From assembly GCA_964343605.1 (NCBI GenBank), contig CAYFKJ010000002.1, positions 744,001 to 808,000 on the forward strand: 64,000 bases of DNA, given 5' to 3'. Each line of letters begins with the position of its first letter. The stretch's first letter is position 1. Shown here one piece after another: positions 59,322 through 64,000 of this stretch. Origin of the DNA: CAYFKJ01 sp964343605. Lineage in GTDB: Bacteria; Pseudomonadota; Alphaproteobacteria; UBA2966. The translations under genes were made by a program, and so were the position numbers. The notes beneath the pieces were generated by a model. It was not told the origin of the DNA. It saw only the letters and a list, made by a program, of their open reading frames with translations, and ran no database searches.

Positions 59322-59783
59322 CTAATCAACCCGCGTGGGCTGCGGCATAGTGTCGTAGCGTCGGCAGATGTTGATGACGCGAACCCCATAGCGCAGCCAG
59401 AGCAGGCAGAAAACCAAAAGCGCGTACTTGTCGATATCGTGAAGATCGGCATGCATGCCGTCGAAGATGAAGTTCAAGGCGGCGGCGATCGGTGCTGTGA
59501 GACACAACCAGCCGGCGCGAATGTCCTTCCGGCGCCACAGCCATATGGCGCCGCCGACCATAAAGGCGCAGTAAATCGCAATGGCGCCGAGGTGAAATTC
59601 GCCAGTCTGGTTCCAGGCCGATGCGGATACGAGTTCCATCATGATGAAGACGATGCCGAGAAAGGCCGCGTAGATCATGATTTCGTTGTCGGCCTGCTTC
59701 TTCGTCAGGCGTACGACGCTCTTGAAATAGGGCGTCTTATCCTCGTCCCAAATGTATTTCTTGACGAAGTCATGCAGGTTCAT
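59322..59783 (-). CDS. Four-helix membrane protein of unknown function
   Basis: A 153-residue integral membrane protein I do not recognise. The polar N-terminus (NLHDFVKKYIWDEDKTPYF) precedes four hydrophobic segments at about 35-54, 63-82, 90-108 and 118-137. It is encoded just after the TRAP small-permease gene, separated from it by an 8-bp hairpin, and in the same direction, so it is probably made with the TRAP transporter and may accompany it. Confidence 0.75.
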   Translation of the reverse strand: MNLHDFVKKYIWDEDKTPYFKSVVRLTKKQADNEIMIYAAFLGIVFIMMELVSASAWNQTGEFHLGAIAIYCAFMVGGAIWLWRRKDIRAGWLCLTAPIAAALNFIFDGMHADLHDIDKYALLVFCLLWLRYGVRVINICRRYDTMPQPTRVD

Positions 59784-59798
59784 GGCTGAGCCCAGGTT

Positions 59799-59820
59799 GG
59801 GGCGGCATCAACGCCGCCCC
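59799..59820 (-). other. Intercistronic hairpin between the TRAP and membrane-protein genes
   Basis: GGGGCGGC (59799-59806) pairs with GCCGCCCC (59813-59820) over a six-base loop. There is no T-run on the minus strand, so it more likely stabilises or attenuates the mRNA after dctQ than ends it completely. Confidence 0.55.
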
Positions 59821-59833
59821 CGAAAGGAAAGCG

Positions 59834-60508
59834 TTATTCGAACGCTTTCGCCTGTTCCTCAAGGTCGATCTTGAGTTTCTTCGAGCCTGCATCTTCGGGC
59901 CATTCCAGCGTCATCAGGTCGAAGCGCAGATCCTTGGGGCCGAACAGCACCATGTAGCACTGAATCCACACTGCAATTCCTGAGAAGAAAGCGCAAATCA
60001 GACCGAAGCACAGGACCGACTTGATGATCCAGCGATGGGAAAGACCGACCAGCGAGGCGGAGATTTCGTTGACCACCCATGAATCGTAGGCGTACTTGGC
60101 CGAAAAATAGACGATGACGGCGGTGTACGGGATCATGCAAATCGATACGCCGACGAATTCGATCCAGGCCTTCGCGCGAAAACTCATGTGCTCGCGCAGC
60201 AGATCAACTCGAACGTGGCGGTTGTGGACATAACCGTAGCCCAATACGAGGGCAAATAGTGCTGTGTGGAAGTGCCACTCCAGTTCCTGGAGAAACGTCG
60301 AGGAAAACCACTGACTGATGTTTTCGACGAGGAAGACCTGGATCCACACGAGCTTACGGGTGAACACGTCCCACATGGTGAAGATCACCAGCGGTATGAC
60401 GAAAAACGATCCCCATCGACCGACGGCGTCAACGCCGTTTCGAATCTTGGTCATGTATCGGATAGGAGAGGGGAGGGCTCCCGATTCAACTATTGAGCTC
60501 GAAGACAT
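59834..60508 (-). CDS. TRAP transporter small permease (DctQ-like)
   Basis: A 224-residue membrane protein with four predicted helices, starting at ATG 60508 with GAGGAGG nine bases upstream. Motifs include WGSFFVIPLVIFTMWDVFTRKL, LEWHFHTALFALVLGYGYVHNRHVRVDLL (in pieces: LEWHFHTALFALVLGYGYV, HNRHVRVDLL). It is the DctQ subunit of the TAXI/TakP-type TRAP system. The large permease gene ends 14 bases upstream. Confidence 0.92.
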   Translation of the reverse strand: MSSSSIVESGALPSPIRYMTKIRNGVDAVGRWGSFFVIPLVIFTMWDVFTRKLVWIQVFLVENISQWFSSTFLQELEWHFHTALFALVLGYGYVHNRHVRVDLLREHMSFRAKAWIEFVGVSICMIPYTAVIVYFSAKYAYDSWVVNEISASLVGLSHRWIIKSVLCFGLICAFFSGIAVWIQCYMVLFGPKDLRFDLMTLEWPEDAGSKKLKIDLEEQAKAFE

Positions 60509-60522
60509 ATCAGGGTTCCTCC

Positions 60523-61896
60523 TCAATCATATACCGAACGTGGTAGCCATAATGCGATCTCCGGCTGCCACATGACCAGCAGCAGGACGCTGGCCTGCAG
60601 GAAGACAAAGGGAATGATCCCTCTGTAGATGCTGATCGTCCGCACTTCGGGCGGCGCGATGCCCTTCAGATAGAACAAAGCGAAGCCGAAAGGCGGTGTC
60701 AAGAACGAGGTCTGCAAATTAATCGCGACCAACACCGTGAACCAGAAGATCATTTCCTCTTGGGCAACGTGATCGCCGAAGTTGAGATCCGCCACCATCG
60801 GTGCGAACACCGGCAGGATAATCAGGGTAATTTCGATCCAGTCCAGGAAGAAACCCAGAATGAAGACGATGCCCATGATGAGGAACAGGAGACCCCAGGC
60901 ATCCAGCCCCGCCTCAAGGATTAGTTCCTCGACCACGTCGTCGCCGCCGAGGGAGCGGAACACGTAGGCAAAGGCCGTCGCGCAAATAATGATGAAGAAA
61001 ATCATGGCGACCGTCAGGCCCGCCGAGTGGCTTACGCCCTTGACGATATCCCATTTCAGCCGCCCTTTGACCCAGCCCAGCAGCATGGCGCCGAAGGCGC
61101 CGACAGCGCCGGCCTCACTCGGCGTTGCAAATCCGAACAGGATCGAACCCTTGATGAAGGCAATCAGGAACACCGGCGGGAAGAAGCTTTTCAGCAGCAA
61201 CGGCGGCAATTCCCTGGGCGGTACATAGAGCAACTCGCGCGGCAGCTGCGGCGCCAATACCGGCCGGGCCTTCGAGATGATCAGAATATAGGTGAGATAG
61301 CAGGCGGCCAATACCAGACCCGGCGCCAGGGCGGCCATGAACAGCGTGCCGACCGAGACCGACAGCAGATCGGCCATCAGGATCAGCATGATGCTTGGTG
61401 GAATCAGGATTCCCAATGTCCCTGACGCCGCAATGGTGCCTGTCGCCAGCGCGTGACTGTAATTCTGCCGCAGCATGGTCGGCAACGCCAAGGCGGTCAT
61501 CATGGTGACCGAGGCGCCGATGATGCCGGTCATGGCGGCGAGGATGGTGCCCATCACCGTGACGGCCATGGCGAGACCGCCCGGCACACGGCGCAACAGC
61601 ACCTGACAGCAATAAAGCATGTCGTTGGCGACGCCGCTTCGTTCCATCATCACGCCCATGAAAACGAATGTCGGAAGCGCCACGAGAACGAGGTTCTCGG
61701 CAGCACCGCCCCAAATCCGCGGCAGGAAGTTGAAGAATTCGATGAGGGAGAAAACGCCCAGCGCGTAGCCGATCAGGCCGTATGCGATCGAAATGCCACC
61801 CAGCAGGAACGCCACCGGATAGCCCGTAAACAAAAGCAATGCCAATGTCGCGAACATGAACACGGGCAGAAAGTCGGTGAAGAGGTCTATGAACAT
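60523..61896 (-). CDS. TRAP transporter large permease (DctM-like)
   Basis: A 457-residue protein with about 12 membrane helices that imports organic acids using a sodium gradient. Conserved loops are LVALPTFVFMGVMMERSG, GIIGASVTMMTALALP, GTLGILIPPSIMLILMADL and FGFATPSEAGAVGAFGA. It lies downstream of the dctP-like gene (254 bases later, with a hairpin between) and upstream of dctQ. Confidence 0.95.
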   Translation of the reverse strand: MFIDLFTDFLPVFMFATLALLLFTGYPVAFLLGGISIAYGLIGYALGVFSLIEFFNFLPRIWGGAAENLVLVALPTFVFMGVMMERSGVANDMLYCCQVLLRRVPGGLAMAVTVMGTILAAMTGIIGASVTMMTALALPTMLRQNYSHALATGTIAASGTLGILIPPSIMLILMADLLSVSVGTLFMAALAPGLVLAACYLTYILIISKARPVLAPQLPRELLYVPPRELPPLLLKSFFPPVFLIAFIKGSILFGFATPSEAGAVGAFGAMLLGWVKGRLKWDIVKGVSHSAGLTVAMIFFIIICATAFAYVFRSLGGDDVVEELILEAGLDAWGLLFLIMGIVFILGFFLDWIEITLIILPVFAPMVADLNFGDHVAQEEMIFWFTVLVAINLQTSFLTPPFGFALFYLKGIAPPEVRTISIYRGIIPFVFLQASVLLLVMWQPEIALWLPRSVYD

Positions 61897-62080
61897 GTGA
61901 TCGCCTTCAAACCTTCAATTAGGGCACTACCGCCGACACAAAGTAACCCGGCCGCGCAAACGATACGCGTCTCGGAACTTAGATTGACTAACGAATGAAA
62001 TGGAAATTTTGGCGGGGAACATAGTTCAGGCGCTAACATAAATCAATGTTGCGCCTTTTGTTATATTCCGGGCGGTGGGT

Positions 62081-62107
62081 GCCGGAGCCCATAGCATGAG
62101 CTCCGGC
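62081..62107 (-). other. Hairpin between dctP-like and dctM-like genes
   Basis: GCCGGAGC (62081-62088) pairs with GCTCCGGC (62100-62107), loop of 11. It lies about 45 bases past the dctP stop. With no T-run it is more likely an mRNA-stabilising stem that raises binding-protein expression over permease, as is common in TRAP operons. Confidence 0.5.
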
Positions 62108-62150
62108 TTGTCCCTACGCATCGGAAATGTTCTTCCGACCCTGTGGCAAC

Positions 62151-63203
62151 CTACTTGATGTAGGCGCGGTTGCCCCAAATCGCGTATTTCTTACGGAATG
62201 CCGTGTAGCTCTCGTAAGTGCGTTTGAACAGCGGGTCCTTGGCGACTTCCTCTTCAACCACGGCTTCCCAACCGGCCTTGAACTTGGCCATGAATTCGGG
62301 AGACCAGTCATGAAGGGTCACGCCTTTTTCCTGCATCCAAGCCATGGCGTCCGACTGGATGGCGTCGGAGCGTACCAGCGACCAGGCGATCGTGGCGTCA
62401 CAAGCGGTCTTGACGATGCTCTTGTGCCAATCGGAAAGGCCGTCCCACTTGGCCTTGTTCATCAGCAATTCGCCAACCGACGACTGCTGGTGCCAGCCCG
62501 GGAAGTAGTTGTGCTTGGCGATCTGATAGAAACCGAGGTTTTTATCGATCGAAGGCATGGAAAACTCGGTCGCCTGGATGACGCCGCGTTCCAGAGCCGG
62601 ATAGATGTCGGCAGCCGACAGCAACTGGGTCGCCGCGCCGAGTTTGGTCATGACCTTGGCGCCAAGACCGAAGAAGCGCATTTTCAGGCCCTTCAACTGG
62701 GCGACGTCCGTAATCGGCTCTTTGAACCAACCAGAGGTTTCCGGCGCGATGATGAAGCAGTGGAAACCCTTGAGACCGTTTTGGTCATAGATCTCGTTGT
62801 AGATGTCGTCGCCGCCGCCGTACCACATCCAGCTCAGGATTTCACTGGCGCCGGGACCGAAAGGCACGGCCGTGAAGAACGACATGGCGGGGATTTTGCC
62901 AACGTGGTAACCGGCGGTGCCCCAAACGGCATCCACGGAACCGGCCTTGGCCGCATCAAAACCTTCGAGCGACGGGATCAGAGCGCCGGGCTCATAGAAT
63001 TTGAACTCCAGATCGCCGTTTGAAAGAGTCTTCACCAGGTTTTCGAAGTGCTTGCCCGATTCACCGATGATCGACAGCTTGCTGCCGAAGGTGCTCTGCA
63101 TTTTCATGCGCACCTTGGCATCGGCCGTCCCGCCTACGGCAAGCGCCGTAAGACCGACGAGACCCGCCGCCGCGGTGGTCTTCAGAATCTTGGATAAACG
63201 CAT
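62151..63203 (-). CDS. TRAP transporter solute-binding protein (DctP/TakP-like)
   Basis: A 350-residue periplasmic protein starting at ATG 63203 with GGAGG about 8 bases upstream. The signal peptide spans residues 1-30 (ending GGTADA). Motifs include KVRMKMQSTFGSKLSIIGES, VDAVWGTAGYHVGKIPAMSFF, GFHCFIIAPETSGWF and LKGLKMRFFGLGAKVM with the carboxylate-binding Arg. The TakP branch binds small monocarboxylic acids. The adjacent HMG-CoA reductase gene suggests mevalonate as ligand; that is inference. Confidence 0.93.
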   Translation of the reverse strand: MRLSKILKTTAAAGLVGLTALAVGGTADAKVRMKMQSTFGSKLSIIGESGKHFENLVKTLSNGDLEFKFYEPGALIPSLEGFDAAKAGSVDAVWGTAGYHVGKIPAMSFFTAVPFGPGASEILSWMWYGGGDDIYNEIYDQNGLKGFHCFIIAPETSGWFKEPITDVAQLKGLKMRFFGLGAKVMTKLGAATQLLSAADIYPALERGVIQATEFSMPSIDKNLGFYQIAKHNYFPGWHQQSSVGELLMNKAKWDGLSDWHKSIVKTACDATIAWSLVRSDAIQSDAMAWMQEKGVTLHDWSPEFMAKFKAGWEAVVEEEVAKDPLFKRTYESYTAFRKKYAIWGNRAYIK

Positions 63204-63372
63204 ATTTAGTCCTCCCACTTGGGTAAAGCCTACTTGTTTTTACGACGACCGACTCCCATCGTTCCGCCGCTCTTGGATCGGTGTGGCCGTTTGAACATGT
63301 TCGAAACGCCCACCCGAACTTCACTTTTTACGCCGATCATCTTACACATCCCGCCGTCAGACGCAAAAATAT

Positions 63373-63387
63373 ATTCATCATACAAAT
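63373..63387 (-). promoter_or_regulatory. Putative shared operator, site D (exact)
   Basis: ATTCATCATACAAAT, identical to site C. It lies 170-184 bases upstream of the dctP-like start and just after the end of the HMG-CoA reductase gene, in an AT-rich patch likely to hold the TRAP promoter. Confidence 0.6.
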
Positions 63388-63395
63388 GAAAAAAA

Positions 63396-64000
63396 TTACT
63401 TGCGTCCAGTTCGCAATTTCGCCAGTTCGGCTTCCGCAACATCCTGACGAACCGTTCCCTTTTTCGCCATCAGCTTGGCAATAGTATCGATTTCGGAACC
63501 TGTGGCGCCGGCCATCATGGCGATGTTCTGGGCATGCAAGGCCATGTGGCCCTTTTGTACGCCGACCGTCGCCAGCGCCTTCAGGGCAGAAAAATTCTGC
63601 AGCAATCCGACGGCCGCGACGATGCGCTGCAAGTCTTCGGCCGCTTCGACGCCCATGATCGAAAGACAGGCCTGGGCCGTTGGATGCGCCTTGGTGGCGC
63701 CACCTATGATCCCCAGCGCCAGTGGCAGTTCCAAGGCGCCGTTCAGGTTTCCCTTCTCGTCGATTTCCCAGCGGGTCAGCGGTCCGTACCAGCCGTCGCG
63801 GGCAGCGTACGCGTGGGCCCCGGCCTCGATGGCGCGGGTGTCGTTGCCGGTGGCCAGGGTGACCGCCGAAATACCGTTCATAATGCCCTTGTTGTGCGTC
63901 GTGGCGCGGTAGGGGTCGGCGTCGGCGAAATGATAGGCCTCGATCATACCGTCCCGAACCTTTGCGCCGCCGATGGTTCTGGTCTTCCAGACGCCGCGGG
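63396..64000 (-). CDS. Hydroxymethylglutaryl-CoA reductase (degradative, class II), C-terminal part
   Basis: The last 201 residues of a class II HMG-CoA reductase; the frame stays open to the window edge, so the 5' part is missing. Motifs are GGAKVRDGMIEAYHFADADPYR, the catalytic ATTHNKGIMNGI, GIIGGATKAHPTAQACLSIMG and the His-containing QKGHMALHAQNIAM. The class II enzymes of mevalonate-degrading bacteria oxidise mevalonate to HMG-CoA with NAD+. The gene lies directly upstream of the TRAP transporter genes in the same direction. Confidence 0.93.
   Translation of the reverse strand, partial: RGVWKTRTIGGAKVRDGMIEAYHFADADPYRATTHNKGIMNGISAVTLATGNDTRAIEAGAHAYAARDGWYGPLTRWEIDEKGNLNGALELPLALGIIGGATKAHPTAQACLSIMGVEAAEDLQRIVAAVGLLQNFSALKALATVGVQKGHMALHAQNIAMMAGATGSEIDTIAKLMAKKGTVRQDVAEAELAKLRTGRK

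Overview
The window is GC-rich bacterial chromosome, roughly 60-65% G+C by eye, from an alphaproteobacterium. A Rhodospirillales-like lineage is my best guess. The signs are a Tad pilus locus, a tkt-gap-pgk-class II aldolase operon, Mla-type lipid transport genes, a DUF1127 gene, class I cytochrome c, TRAP transport, and many enolase-superfamily and sugar-acid catabolism genes. The organism call is inference. There is one assembly gap of ten Ns, inside pgk.

Left part (1-16.2 kb): the end of a Tad pilus locus (tadC tail, Sel1 protein, TadD-like TPR/SPOR lipoprotein, TadG, TadE); a two-domain VOC-DUF1805 protein; a minus-strand central-carbon operon tkt-gap-pgk-fba; a D-glutamate-type pair dgcN-dgcA with a gamma-carbonic-anhydrase-like protein; a GcvR-like ACT protein; and a minus-strand mlaA-like / Sel1 / mlaC-like operon.

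The most striking element lies between 16.2 and 18.0 kb. There is no credible protein gene there. An AT-rich stretch with three perfect DnaA boxes is followed by about 1.4 kb of plus-strand sequence packed with perfect hairpins (eight UUCG and four GNRA tetraloops). It ends in a well-formed three-way junction (9+7+8 bp) and a possible terminator. I read this as a large, highly structured non-coding RNA of a family I do not recognise.

Middle (18-26.5 kb): c-di-GMP and cyclic-nucleotide signalling genes (GGDEF-EAL protein, CHASE2 cyclase), a small cytochrome c, and two neighbouring secreted proteins built from Asn-Pro-Cys repeats. One of these repeat proteins is fused to a cytochrome P460-like domain. 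Divergent from them is a secreted formylglycine-generating-enzyme-like protein.

From 26.5 to 58.6 kb lies a catabolic region: two beta-hydroxyacid dehydrogenases, IlvD/Edd dehydratase, two Ldh-type dehydrogenases, three mandelate-racemase-like enzymes, a DapA-like aldolase, RidA, PdxA-like, acyl-CoA dehydrogenase, CoA transferase, enoyl-CoA hydratase, amidohydrolase, SDRs, a Gfo/Idh/MocA enzyme, RraA and a split UxaA dehydratase. Two MFS transporters, EmrA-like, MarR and LysR genes and a cNMP-EAL protein are interspersed. A 15-base motif (ATTCATCATACAAAT) recurs exactly or nearly exactly upstream of three catabolic or transport units and looks like a shared operator. The right end (58.6-64 kb) has a CBS-BON protein, a TRAP transporter and the 3' part of a degradative HMG-CoA reductase, which suggests mevalonate uptake and use.
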